Shown here piece by piece: positions 17,612 to 25,638 of a stretch of DNA of 40,961 nucleotides. Position numbers and translations under genes: made by a program. The notes under the pieces are model-generated. The model did not search any database and was not told the DNA's origin. It saw only the letters and a program-made list of their open reading frames with translations. How positions within the stretch are numbered: position 1 is the stretch's first letter; every line of letters starts with the position of its first letter. Source of the DNA: Bacteroidota bacterium (lineage in GTDB: Bacteria; Bacteroidota; Bacteroidia; Chitinophagales; Chitinophagaceae); NCBI GenBank assembly GCA_018268015.1, contig JAFDXJ010000051.1:1-40961 (forward strand), read 5' to 3'.

Positions 17612-18076
17612 ATGAAACAGTTCATTAATGCCTGTAAGATGTGCTGTTTATTTTTTTTCTTCATCTTTAATATATCAATTGCAATGGCACAAAAATCAGT
17701 AACCGAAATGGTTCAAACAGCTAAGAAGGACATAGAAAACCTTTCGCCACAACAGGCTCAGGCGGAAATTGACAAGGGAAACATCACGTTGATTGATATC
17801 CGTGAACCTGATGAGGTGAAACAGAATGGCAAAATTACCGGTTCGGTAAATCTGCCCAGGGGCATGTTAGCGTTTTATACTGATTCTTCATTGCCATCGT
17901 ATAAAAAGGAGTTTAATAAGGAAAAACGGATTATACTGTATTGCGCTTCCAGCGGCCGTTCTGCACTGGCAGTAAAAACATTGAAAGAAATGGGCTATAC
18001 TCATATTGCGCATATTAATGGAGGTTTTAAGGCATGGAAAGAAGCCGGCCTGCCTGTGATGCAGGGCGCTAAGTAA
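17612..18076 (+). CDS. Periplasmic rhodanese-like domain protein
   Basis: 154 residues with an N-terminal signal peptide (CCLFFFFIFNISIAMAQ). The rhodanese domain (about 50-150) has LIDIREPDEVKQNGKITGSV, NLPRGMLAFY and the active-site loop LYCASSGRSA with the catalytic Cys, then HINGGFKAWKEAGLPV. It would be a single-domain sulfurtransferase outside the cytoplasm, possibly in thiosulfate/sulfide or disulfide handling. It runs in the opposite direction to the LytS operon and is followed 65 bp later by a secreted protein gene on the same strand. Confidence 0.9.
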   Translation: MKQFINACKMCCLFFFFIFNISIAMAQKSVTEMVQTAKKDIENLSPQQAQAEIDKGNITLIDIREPDEVKQNGKITGSVNLPRGMLAFYTDSSLPSYKKEFNKEKRIILYCASSGRSALAVKTLKEMGYTHIAHINGGFKAWKEAGLPVMQGAK

Positions 18077-18141
18077 CATACGAATATTTTGCCCAGGAAT
18101 TATTCTTACAATTTAATACTCATTCTTTAAATAGTTTAGTA

Positions 18142-19380
18142 ATGAAACCAATCAGATTAATACCACTAACCATTATCTTATTGCTATGCTCTCACGCCAG
18201 TTATAGCCAGCTTGGGAGTCTATCCAATAAAGTAAAAAGCACAGTAAATAAGGTAAAAACCAAAGACAAAAACGAAAATGCCGAAAGCAAAACCCCCGAC
18301 ACCAATAAGGAGGAAAAATCGGCAAAAACAAATGTAGAAAACATGTCAAACACCGCCAACAACAACGAGAGTCAATCGTATTTGCTGTACAATGACTTAA
18401 AGCACATCCCCGGTGCCACATTTTATTTTTCCGACAAGCCTTTTGGCAGCAGCCATGAGGGCGCCAAAACAACTTTTAAATCAAACGACGTTATTTATGC
18501 TCGTCTGGAGCTGAATAACCAGACGATGGAGGAGGCTTTTAAGCTGTACCCTGATGATTATAAACATTATTACCTGATGTACGATTTTGCCGTTGTGAAC
18601 GGCAGCGAGGGCAAGTATGCGCAAACCTTTCACTCCGCTATGATGCTGCAGCCTGACGATATTAAAAAAACGGCTTTCAATTTTGATCTCCTGCCTGAGC
18701 CGGCCAAAGCCACCACCGGTATTGGTATGAAAAGCAGCTATAATTTTAACGGCTTTGATTTTTCCCACGTTGTCGGCGGACCGATGTACGAAATCATTGA
18801 CCAGTCCAATTTCCCCGCTAATGGCGACTATACGGTTCAGTTGCAGTTTTACTTTATGCCTAAAGATGACTGGGGCAAAGAGTTGTCCAATTCTAAAGAC
18901 TTCCTGGGTGTGGACGGAGCATTCCAATTCAGCTTCAGTGCTACAGATGTAGCTACTATAAAAAATAATTTTAAAGCAGTGAACGAAACAGTAAAAACAA
19001 CTGCGTTTACCCTGCACACCATGCCTGACTGGTGGCCAAAAACATCTCTCAAGCTGAGCGACCCAGCTCTCAGCCCCTCAGCTTTGGAGTTGATGATTAA
19101 AAATGCTTTAAGCGCTCAAGATAAAGTATTGGTAAAATATGCGGTAGGCAGTAACAGTGGATGGATTATTCAAAAAAATGATTTAGGCATACCCACCTAT
19201 CAATTGCTGTCTGAAAATATTTACACCGTTTATAAAAGCGAGGGTAAATGTTACCTGGGCGACGTTTCCATAGCCAAAGAATATTTAGGTGGAGGCAAAT
19301 ACGGCAAACCTTATGTACGGAATGTAAATGTTGCAACCAGCGGCTACGGCACACTGATAGATTGCAACGCTATAAAATAA
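18142..19380 (+). CDS. Secreted hypothetical protein with a Lys/Asn-rich linker
   Basis: 412 residues. A signal peptide (LIPLTIILLLCSHASYSQ) is followed by a low-complexity, charged segment (about 25-80: KVKSTVNKVKTKDKNENAES onward), then about 330 residues of globular sequence with several aromatic-rich beta-like stretches (YTVQLQFYFMPKDDWGKEL, FTLHTMPDWWPKTSL). No recognised domain. Codon use is more GC-rich than the repeat-rich flanks, in line with backbone origin. It sits between the rhodanese and PH/GRAM-like genes and is probably cotranscribed with the latter, which begins 20 bases downstream. Confidence 0.75.
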   Translation: MKPIRLIPLTIILLLCSHASYSQLGSLSNKVKSTVNKVKTKDKNENAESKTPDTNKEEKSAKTNVENMSNTANNNESQSYLLYNDLKHIPGATFYFSDKPFGSSHEGAKTTFKSNDVIYARLELNNQTMEEAFKLYPDDYKHYYLMYDFAVVNGSEGKYAQTFHSAMMLQPDDIKKTAFNFDLLPEPAKATTGIGMKSSYNFNGFDFSHVVGGPMYEIIDQSNFPANGDYTVQLQFYFMPKDDWGKELSNSKDFLGVDGAFQFSFSATDVATIKNNFKAVNETVKTTAFTLHTMPDWWPKTSLKLSDPALSPSALELMIKNALSAQDKVLVKYAVGSNSGWIIQKNDLGIPTYQLLSENIYTVYKSEGKCYLGDVSIAKEYLGGGKYGKPYVRNVNVATSGYGTLIDCNAIK

Positions 19381-19400
19381 AAATTTAAAAGTAACATGAT

Positions 19401-19751
19401 ATGAATAATATAACACTGCTTCCCGGCGAAACACTTATGGACACCTGGACCTTATTTTATACACCGCCTGAGGGAAAAAAATTCAATGGCAATCTTACCG
19501 TTACCAGCCAGCGGCTTGTTTACCGCACCGTTTATGATGCCGCTTATAACCCGGCATCTAACCATGTTACTTTCAATAAAGAAGATAAGGATATCATCTA
19601 TTCCATCAGCAAAGCAGATATAATCAATGTGGATGTTCAAAAAAGTTTTTTAGCAAAGAAGGTTATTCTAACGCTTGTAGATGGTACAAAACATGAATTT
19701 AACCGGGGGGCAATGAGTGTTGATAAACTGGTGGATGCAATTAAAGGATGA
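19401..19751 (+). CDS. PH/GRAM-like domain protein
   Basis: 116 residues. The layout LLPGETLMDTWTLFY, then FNGNLTVTSQRLVYRT, IISKADIINVDV-like strand and KKVILTLVDGTKHEF matches the bacterial PH-like/GRAM fold (beta sandwich plus C-terminal helix SVDKLVDAIKG). No signal peptide, so it is probably cytoplasmic. It starts 20 bases after the secreted protein gene. The function of such stand-alone domains is not established. Confidence 0.65.
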   Translation: MNNITLLPGETLMDTWTLFYTPPEGKKFNGNLTVTSQRLVYRTVYDAAYNPASNHVTFNKEDKDIIYSISKADIINVDVQKSFLAKKVILTLVDGTKHEFNRGAMSVDKLVDAIKG

Positions 19752-19780
19752 ACTGGTTTGGATATTTGAAAAAAAGGATC

Positions 19781-19860
19781 CGCTGAAACTAAAGCTGATA
19801 GCAAACTACAGCCGCTTGTTATTCCTTTAGCCAGCCTATAACCAAGCCTCATGTTAGCGG
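19781..19860. repeat. R2 short repeat, copy 1, with CCAGCC/GGCTGG arms
   Basis: 19781-19839 matches 26463-26519 over nearly 60 bases: a shared GCTGAAA, AAGCTGATAGC, CTACAGCCG, TGTTATT and CAGCCT/CAAGCCT order with scattered differences. It is followed by ATGTTAGCGG (19851-19860), which is identical to the right edge of R1 copy B (20770-20779) and complementary to its left edge (20362-20371). The GNAT gene 19849-20331 is therefore bracketed by the same 10-base sequence in inverted orientation. Confidence 0.6.
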
Positions 19861-20331
19861 CTGGTTCTTTTTGTTCCAGGTAATTTTAACAGCAGATAAA
19901 ACGGGCAGTTCAAGCCTGTATTCAGAGAGTATTGTAAATTCATTCTTTTTATAGAACGGTAATGGCGATTGATAAATCTGTCCATTCCGCTTATAGTCAT
20001 TCTCATGGTCAATTACCCATCCATTTAGCAAATCGTTTTCATTCTTAAGTGTGTGTAAGAGAAGGGTTCCAAATCCCCGCCTTTGAACGTTGGTAGAAAC
20101 AGTAATGGCAAACCAAATTTCTGTTCCAGAACTAAAGGTCATTGCCCAACCTTTTAGTTGCTTTTTGTCGTCTTTCAAAAGGTAATACATTAGGTTTGGC
20201 AACATGTTCAAGTAATTATCCATATCCAAAACCTTTGTAAAGCCCAAGTTGATCGGATATTCACTGTTCCATAAGTCAAACACTTGCTGTTTTTCTTTCC
20301 TGTCCAAGATTACTGTTTTAACAATCTCCAT
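19849..20331 (-). CDS. GNAT family N-acetyltransferase
   Basis: 160 residues. The acetyl-CoA-binding core is AITVSTNVQRRGFGTLLLHT (the Q/RxxGxG/A loop is QRRGFG) preceded by the beta strand KGWAMTFSSGTEIWFAI. The N-terminal helix VFDLWNSEYPINLGF is typical of small GNATs. Substrate unknown. Its last codons overlap the inverted 10-base boundary shared with R1 copy B, and R1 copy B starts 36 bases before its ATG, so it looks like a single-gene unit. Confidence 0.85.
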   Translation of the reverse strand: MEIVKTVILDRKEKQQVFDLWNSEYPINLGFTKVLDMDNYLNMLPNLMYYLLKDDKKQLKGWAMTFSSGTEIWFAITVSTNVQRRGFGTLLLHTLKNENDLLNGWVIDHENDYKRNGQIYQSPLPFYKKNEFTILSEYRLELPVLSAVKITWNKKNQPLT

Positions 20332-20366
20332 ATTTGCAGATTAAACTCACAATTGCGCTTGCCGCT

Positions 20367-20774
20367 AACATTTGTATTTGCGAACCTACAAACCATTTTT
20401 TATTTTTTCCAATAAAAAACATAGGCAATGAGTATCATTGTTTAATGATCTTTTTACGAAGTAAATTTTATAAAGATATCTGTTGCGTCAATGCATCATC
20501 TATGCTCCAATGATCTTATTCTTTATTGGCTTAAAAGAAATGACTGCCTGAAAAGATAGCCTCTTCTATAGCTTCACCGGGTGTAGCATGCTGTTTTGGA
20601 TGTGTTGATTCCAATTGGTGTGGGCAACAACCAGTAGGAGAAATTTATTTGCGTAGCTGTAATGAACAAATTGCTAAAACAAGTATTTGCAGTGGTAAAA
20701 AACAACAACGTTTGTCAAACCAATTACTGTTCAGCAAAATTGTAAAAAAGTTGGTTTTTTAAACAGTTCATGTT
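20367..20774 (-). repeat. R1 repeat, copy B (~408 bp)
   Basis: Full copy. Its flanks extend the ends into a perfect 10-base inverted repeat: CCGCTAACAT at the left (20362-20371) and ATGTTAGCGG at the right (20770-20779). The right end is 38 bases beyond the nucleotidyltransferase stop; the left end is 36 bases before the GNAT start. It shares all R1 blocks, including the CCAATAAAA...CGAACCTACAAACC segment, which on the minus strand reads as a weak TTG-N21-TAGGTTCG promoter-like pair. Confidence 0.85.
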
Positions 20775-20811
20775 AGCGGTTCGTTGTGTGCTGTCAAGTA
20801 TTATTGCTCCT

Positions 20812-21609
20812 TTATTCAATTGACAAGTCGTTTAAAAGTTCACGTAGCATTTTTGCTTTGTCATTTATTTCATTGGTTTCAATATTACTTACAGATAAAA
20901 TCGGAGAAAGTTTTGAATATAAGTCTGGTTTTTTAAGCCAGTTTATAACTTGATATTTAATCCATTTGTTATAAGCAATTGGATATGTTTTGTTGGCAAT
21001 AAAAAGCGTCTGTAAGTATTCTTGAAATGCTTTGCATAAAATGTCAAATGCCTGAAAGTACAAACCTCGTTCTATGAAAACTGGAATGTGGTTTAAGTCG
21101 TATTCGCAAGCATTTCGTGACATTGTCAAGCGTTGTAAGCGAAGTTCTTCATTGTAATATGGCAACCATTTCTTTTGCAGTTCTTTGAAATATAAACCAG
21201 CATTGTCCATTGGAGCTGAATAGCAAATATGGTTTCCAATTTCTATTTCAAAGAAGTCTGAAGCAACACCTACCTCTAAAATTGTCGGAGTATAATTGCC
21301 GTCAATAATGTCAATATGAAGATGAGCAAATTGATTTGATTTTTTGTATTTTAAAAAGGTCGGTTGATTAACTGAATAATTTAGCCAAGCAGTTTCAATA
21401 TTCTCAATTTCAGTTGATGTCGTTTCAGGGTTTACCAAAATAGCAAAGTCAAGGTCGCTTTCCGGCACAGCCTGACCTCTTGCACAAGAATTTACAACAA
21501 GAACAGTGTCCACATTTGGAATAGTTAAAAAATAGTCTCTTACCAACACCGCAGTGTCTTTATGTAAAATTGTTGGAAAGCTGGGTTTATATATCATTTT
21601 AAAATTCAT
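20812..21609 (-). CDS. Nucleotidyltransferase-domain protein
   Basis: 265 residues. The nucleotidyltransferase core is visible near residues 35-60 as VLVVNSCARGQAVPESDLDF, a variant of the GS..RG...SDxD motif with both catalytic Asp residues. A third acidic residue lies in HLHIDIIDG. The C-terminal half is helical (NACEYDLNHIPVFIERGLYF, AFDILCKAFQEYLQTLFIAN), as in aminoglycoside-type or HEPN-like nucleotidyltransferase partners. It may modify a small molecule or RNA; antibiotic modification is possible but not shown. Single-gene unit followed by R1 copy B. Confidence 0.8.
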   Translation of the reverse strand: MNFKMIYKPSFPTILHKDTAVLVRDYFLTIPNVDTVLVVNSCARGQAVPESDLDFAILVNPETTSTEIENIETAWLNYSVNQPTFLKYKKSNQFAHLHIDIIDGNYTPTILEVGVASDFFEIEIGNHICYSAPMDNAGLYFKELQKKWLPYYNEELRLQRLTMSRNACEYDLNHIPVFIERGLYFQAFDILCKAFQEYLQTLFIANKTYPIAYNKWIKYQVINWLKKPDLYSKLSPILSVSNIETNEINDKAKMLRELLNDLSIE

Positions 21610-21826
21610 TATTTATTACTGTCTTTTTACAATCACTACTAACGAAAAAGGGATTAACGCAGTAAGAAAAGAATGACTTAGAACCGCAACTGTCCGATTA
21701 CCGATACTCTTTGTTGCCTGCATCACAGTTCGTTTACCTATTAAAACCTTTTGTTTTTTTGCGTTTAATCTTGTTGTTATGCGTTCTTGCTACTACTTGC
21801 TCGGAGTTCGTCAGCCTGGACTTTAC

Positions 21827-22255
21827 TTATGTTATTCTTTTTACCAAAGTATAATGTTTGTATTTTTTTGGAAAATCATCTAGTACATAAACTATTTTAT
21901 AGCCGTTTCTCTCATAAAAAAAAGGTGCTTGGAAGCTATAACTTCTTAACAAGATTGTTTTACAACCCTCTTTCATCAATTCTTCTTCAACTGCTTGTAA
22001 CAAATTTAGTCCAAGCCCATTTTTTCTTTTTCCTTCTTCGACCCATAAAAGCGTTATCTCGCTTATTGTTGCCCATTTCCAACCGGATATGCCCGCAATA
22101 ATTTTGCCGTCCTCATTGCGTATAACTTTGGTGAATAGTTCACCGTCATGTTGGTTAATAGCTGATGAATTGAAATCATAAATCCTATCATCTAAAAATT
22201 GGATAATATCAGTTTGATTTTCTACCTTCTCAATTTTATATTCAGTATTGTTCAT
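21827..22255 (-). CDS. GNAT family N-acetyltransferase
   Basis: 142 residues. The conserved beta4-alpha3 region reads EITLLWVEEGKRKNGLGLNL (loop RKNGLG), followed by LLRSYSFQAPFFYERNGYKI, the conserved end of the fold. The N-terminal part (FLDDRIYDFNSSAINQHDGE) resembles the small GNATs found in bacterial cassette arrays. Substrate unknown. It is the second of three acetyltransferase genes within 3.4 kb. Confidence 0.85.
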   Translation of the reverse strand: MNNTEYKIEKVENQTDIIQFLDDRIYDFNSSAINQHDGELFTKVIRNEDGKIIAGISGWKWATISEITLLWVEEGKRKNGLGLNLLQAVEEELMKEGCKTILLRSYSFQAPFFYERNGYKIVYVLDDFPKKYKHYTLVKRIT

Positions 22256-22324
22256 TTCGGTTTACACTTATAACGGTCAAATTTTATCCTTTTTTAGTGA
22301 TTTGTTGATTTATTTGCCCTCATT

Positions 22325-23227
22325 TCATGCATCTTTACTATTCAATTCCATTGAAAGCAATATCATATCTTTTATCTGAAGTCCATTCTCAAATATGGGG
22401 TCTTTGTAATTGTCAATGAAGAAATTTTTTCGTTTATCTTTAATAACAAACCCTGCCTTTTTATAAAATGAAATTTCTTTATTGCATTGGTCGCAAGTGC
22501 CAACAATTAATTTTTTGAAGCCTCTATTTTCTGAACTATCAATAATAAAATTGAGCAATTTCGTGCCATAACCTTTTCCTTGTAATTTTTCAGTTACTGC
22601 AATATTTTTAATTTCAATGGTCTCTTTTTCTATAATTTTTAAAATAAAGGATGCAATAATTTCATCGTTTTTTTTCGCTATATATAATTCTCCTTTATTA
22701 AGATTTTTGTTTATGGCTTCTTTTGTATCATCAGATAGCAGTAACAAATCGTAGGGAATTTCGTTACTCTTATTTGCTTTTAGTATTTGAATTTCTGGTT
22801 TTAGTTCCATTTTTAAAATAGGGTAATCGTTACCATAATCGTCCTTTTCAGTTCTTTCGTAAGTAACAAATCCAAATTTGGAATAAAATTTAATTGCTTC
22901 TATGTTCTGTTCATTCACATTTACTTTAGTAGCTTCCAAGTTTTTTATTGCATAATTCATTAGTTTGGTTCCTAATTTTTGTCCAATATAATCTGGGTCT
23001 AAAAACAAGGATTCAATTACATCTCCTTCCACTCCTAAAAATCCTAAAACTTTATTTTCAGAAATCAAACAATAGACTATAAAAGAATTGAAGTCGATTT
23101 TTTTTACTAACTCTTTTAACCTATCTACTTCTTGTGATGTTACAAAATGGTGTGTTGCTCTTACAGATTTTTCCCAAACTGAAATCATCTGTTCTCTGTG
23201 TTCTTCTTTGTAGGGAATTAATTCCAT
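22325..23227 (-). CDS. Tandem GNAT protein (YjaB-like plus YvbK-like domains)
   Basis: 300 residues with two complete acetyltransferase domains. Domain 1 (about 1-145) begins IPYKEEHREQMISVWEKSVR and has VIESLFLDPDYIGQKLGTKL and EQNIEAIKFYSKFGFVTYER, as in YjaB-type GNATs. Domain 2 (about 146-300) has EIKNIAVTEKLQGKGYGTKL and GTCDQCNKEISFYKKAGFVI, ending in DPIFENGLQIKDMILLSMEL, as in YvbK-type proteins. No frameshift or stop separates them. Each is usually a stand-alone enzyme, so this is a fusion of two genes or a two-substrate protein. Confidence 0.85.
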   Translation of the reverse strand: MELIPYKEEHREQMISVWEKSVRATHHFVTSQEVDRLKELVKKIDFNSFIVYCLISENKVLGFLGVEGDVIESLFLDPDYIGQKLGTKLMNYAIKNLEATKVNVNEQNIEAIKFYSKFGFVTYERTEKDDYGNDYPILKMELKPEIQILKANKSNEIPYDLLLLSDDTKEAINKNLNKGELYIAKKNDEIIASFILKIIEKETIEIKNIAVTEKLQGKGYGTKLLNFIIDSSENRGFKKLIVGTCDQCNKEISFYKKAGFVIKDKRKNFFIDNYKDPIFENGLQIKDMILLSMELNSKDA

Positions 23228-23293
23228 TCTTAATTTTTGTGGATGTTTTTATGTCGTCCAGCCAATACCTTGTGAGTGGCTGGTGTGATTCAT

Positions 23294-23608
23294 TTATATG
23301 TATTCATCTATATTTTTCGTCTTAATACAAAGCCCAATATTTTGAACTTTTGTATTTTCGATTTCACTTCCGTCAACAAAATATATTGGAATATTTGAAG
23401 TCTTCTTTCTATTCTTAATTGCCATAGCAGTTTGTCTACCGTGACTTGGCTTTATATGATAATTAATAAATATTTTTTCAGGTAAAACTTCTCCAACTAA
23501 TTTGTATGCATTAGATCCGTCAAATTTCTCTTCAAAAATTTGATAGTCTTTTGGAAAGTTATTTTTGAATGATTGGTCTGTTGAAAAGTCAATTATAAAA
23601 ATTTTCAT
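23294..23608 (-). CDS. Hypothetical protein with a receiver-like alpha/beta pattern
   Basis: 104 residues. Alternating strands and helices (MKIFIIDFSTDQSF, KIFINYHIKPSHGRQTAMAI, IPIYFVDGSE, GLCIKTKNIDEYI) suggest a small Rossmann-like fold resembling a degenerate receiver, but no phospho-acceptor set is complete. I do not recognise a family. Its ATG overlaps the TGA of the upstream broken membrane-protein gene by two bases (CTATGAA), so the two were one operon. Confidence 0.5.
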   Translation of the reverse strand: MKIFIIDFSTDQSFKNNFPKDYQIFEEKFDGSNAYKLVGEVLPEKIFINYHIKPSHGRQTAMAIKNRKKTSNIPIYFVDGSEIENTKVQNIGLCIKTKNIDEYI

Positions 23609-23964
23609 AGTCCTATTTTACTTTTTGCGAATAGAAGAATCCCCAATGTTATGATTGATATTAAAGTCCCGATTAGCAAATACCAAAGTGTCAGACAAGA
23701 AATTGTTACTCCAAGAAAATATGTCCAATTTTGATTTGTCCATAAAACATATAACTAAAGTAACCAAAGAAGTCCAAAAAATCATAAAAAGTGGTCCAAG
23801 TCTAAAAACATCAATATTTAGTTTATAAAAATGCTAGCCCAAAGTCCTGGCTTTTCTGGTCCGATATACTTTCCTTTAGTCAATACAAAAAGCCTGTCAA
23901 GTAGCATATAGAACCATTTAAAAGTCCAAGAATTGTTATTACTATTTTCAATTTTATTTGTCAT
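23605..23964 (-). pseudogene. Small membrane protein, broken
   Basis: The ATG at 23964 gives MTNKIENSNNNSWTFKWFYM, LLDRLFVLTKGKYIGPEKPG and WASIFIN, then stops. The family sequence moves to another frame (NIDVFRLGPLFMIF) and returns to the first (GLLWLL), where a TAG replaces a probable Trp codon, before LYVLWTNQNWTYFLGVTISC and three further hydrophobic stretches. The overall length (120 codons) is unchanged, so the damage is two compensating indels and one nonsense change. About three membrane helices were encoded. Function unknown. Confidence 0.6.
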
Positions 23965-24001
23965 TTTTGAGTGGTCTGTAATACGTATCACTGACGGTTT
24001 A

Positions 24002-24111
24002 CGGTTTTGTGCAGGTGGGGTTTTAAAATACGTCAATTCAAATGTAGCACAAAAGATGATTAAAATTACAAATGATCAATTACTTCAATCAGCCCCACTT
24101 GCACAAAACCG
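24002..24111. repeat. Long-stem inverted repeat, 19-base arms
   Basis: The arms CGGTTTTGTGCAGGTGGGG (24002-24020) and CCCCACTTGCACAAAACCG (24093-24111) pair at 18 of 19 positions around a 72-base loop. Beyond the arms, TCACT on the left and AGTGA on the right are also complementary. It lies between the broken membrane gene (start 23964) and the end of the racemase remnant (24128), i.e. just 3' of a minus-strand gene, as do other inverted repeats here. The length and stem fit an attC-like folded site, but homology to known attC cores is not shown. Confidence 0.65.
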
Positions 24112-24127
24112 ATGATAGTGACTGTTT

Positions 24128-24821
24128 TTATCCTGCTAATGCAAGTTCTACAGCTTTTTCGGCATGAAGTTTTGCCTTTTCAAATAATTCAACTTTTATG
24201 TCAGATGGTTTAATTCAAAGTTCTATTTCTGTATAGCCTGATATTATTCCTTCTGCTCCTTGTTGTATTAATTTGTGGATGATTGCTATAAACTTTTGTT
24301 TTGAATCTTCATTAATAATTCCTTTTACAATTTCTTCATAGATTATTTTGTGTATTGAGTTCCTGCCTTCTTCATTTGGAAATATTGTATCAATATCAAA
24401 TTTTGATTTGTAGCGACTTCTTAAAAAATTGCCTTCCATTGAAAACTTCGTTGCAATTAAACCTACTTTTTTTAATAATTTATTTTGAATTCCCTCTGCT
24501 GTAGTGCCCAAAATATGTATAAGTGGAATACTATGTTTTGCTCAATGCTGTTAGCAACTTTGTGCATAGTGTTGTACATAATAAAACAAAGTCAGCACCT
24601 CGATTTTCAAGTCTTTGTGCTGCATTTATCATTTTTGTAGTCAACTCTTCCCATTTATTATGATGTTGTAAATTAGCAATTTCAGCAAAATCTACTGCGT
24701 ACATTAAACATTGGCAAGAATGTACTCCACCCAAAGTTTGTTGCACTTTTCTATTCAAAATCTGATAATATAGGTCTGAACATTCCCACGACATTCCACC
24801 AATAAGTTCTATTGTTTTCAT
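24128..24821 (-). pseudogene. Aspartate/glutamate racemase family protein, broken
   Basis: The start MKTIELIGGMSWECSDLYYQ and the segment RLENRGADFVLLCT, with the first catalytic Cys, are typical of Asp/Glu racemases. A missing base near 24566 shifts the frame (TMHKVANSIEQN continues in another frame), and a second missing base follows (SIPLIHILGTTAEGIQNKLL). The C-terminal half then reads KVGLIATKFSMEGNFLRSRY to GAEGIISGYTEIEL. The second catalytic Cys (usually GCTEI) is Tyr, and a TGA replaces the next Leu codon. The remaining tail (KPSDIKVELFEKAKLHAEKA) ends at 24128. Enzyme activity is lost at several levels. Confidence 0.8.
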
Positions 24822-24827
24822 ACATTG

Positions 24828-25166
24828 CTACTTTAAAAAGTCACCGTCAATAATTAATAGTTTTACTCCATTGTCAGATATAGATCGATGTGAACTTAAG
24901 TTATCTGAAACAATATATGTCATTCCCTTACTCAATGAAAAAGTTTCTCCACTTTCAAGTTCGCTTTTAAATTCCCCTTCTAAACAATGTACAATATGAC
25001 CTTTTTGGCACCAATGGTCAGCTAAATAGCCTGCTGTATATTCTACAATTCGGACTCTTAATTTGTCAAATTGCAAAGTTTGCCAAAATGAATTTCCTGT
25101 TTCTCCTGGATGTTCTGTTTTTTCAATGCTGTTCCAATCAATTGTCTGAAATGAAATGTTACTCAT
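24828..25166 (-). CDS. Cupin-fold protein of the DHCW-motif type
   Basis: 112 residues. The family hallmark DHCW/EKGH is present here as ADHWCQKGHIVHCLEGEF, supplying the His/Glu metal-ligand region of a cupin barrel. SGETFSLSKGMTYIVSDN and SSHRSISDNGVKLLIIDG form the second half. No signal peptide. The ligand is unknown. It is six bases upstream of the racemase remnant, so they were probably one operon, and R1 copy C begins 51 bases before its ATG. Confidence 0.75.
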   Translation of the reverse strand: MSNISFQTIDWNSIEKTEHPGETGNSFWQTLQFDKLRVRIVEYTAGYLADHWCQKGHIVHCLEGEFKSELESGETFSLSKGMTYIVSDNLSSHRSISDNGVKLLIIDGDFLK

Positions 25167-25216
25167 ATTTTATAAATTATTTTTTGAATTTTGAGGGTTG
25201 TTATAAAATTGCCACT

Positions 25217-25622
25217 AACATTTGCATTTGCGAACCTACAAACCTTTTTGTATTTTTTTCAATAAAAATTTCGGCTTTGAGTATCCTTTTTTAATGATCT
25301 TTTTACGAAGTATATTTTATAAAAATAGCTGTTGCGTCAATACATCTTCTATGCTCCAATGATCTTATTCTTCCTGGCCTAAATGAAAAAGACAGCCAGA
25401 AAAGATAGCCTCTACTATAGCTTTCCTGGCTGTTGCATGCTGTTTTGGATGTGTTGATTCCAATTGGTGTGGGCAACAACCAGTAGGAGAAATTTATTTG
25501 CGTAACGGTAATGAAGAAATTGCTAAAACAAGTATTTGCGGTGGTAAAAAACAACAGCTTTATCAACCAAACTACTGTTCAGCAAAAATGTAAAAAAATG
25601 GATTTTTTACACAGTTCATGTT
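25217..25622 (-). repeat. R1 repeat, copy C (~406 bp)
   Basis: Full copy bounded by GCCACTAACATTTGC on the left and CAGTTCATGTTGGC on the right (AACAT/ATGTT inverted, with GCC/GGC outside). It contains the clearest version of the internal hairpin: ACAGCCAG (25392-25399) pairs perfectly with CTGGCTGT (25426-25433), with an inner AAAGATAG/CTATAGCTTT partial stem. The right end is 17 bases past the antitoxin stop. An 87-codon open frame inside it is not kept in other copies. Confidence 0.85.
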
Positions 25623-25638
25623 GGCTAAATACATTTCA

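Noticed and set aside
18173..19352. Long minus-strand frames opposite the secreted hypothetical gene
   Set aside because: They are antisense to an intact gene with a signal peptide and rich in Cys, Arg and His, typical of shadow frames.
25303..25566. 87-codon minus-strand frame inside R1 copy C
   Set aside because: The frame is not kept in the other three R1 copies, so it is unlikely to encode a protein.
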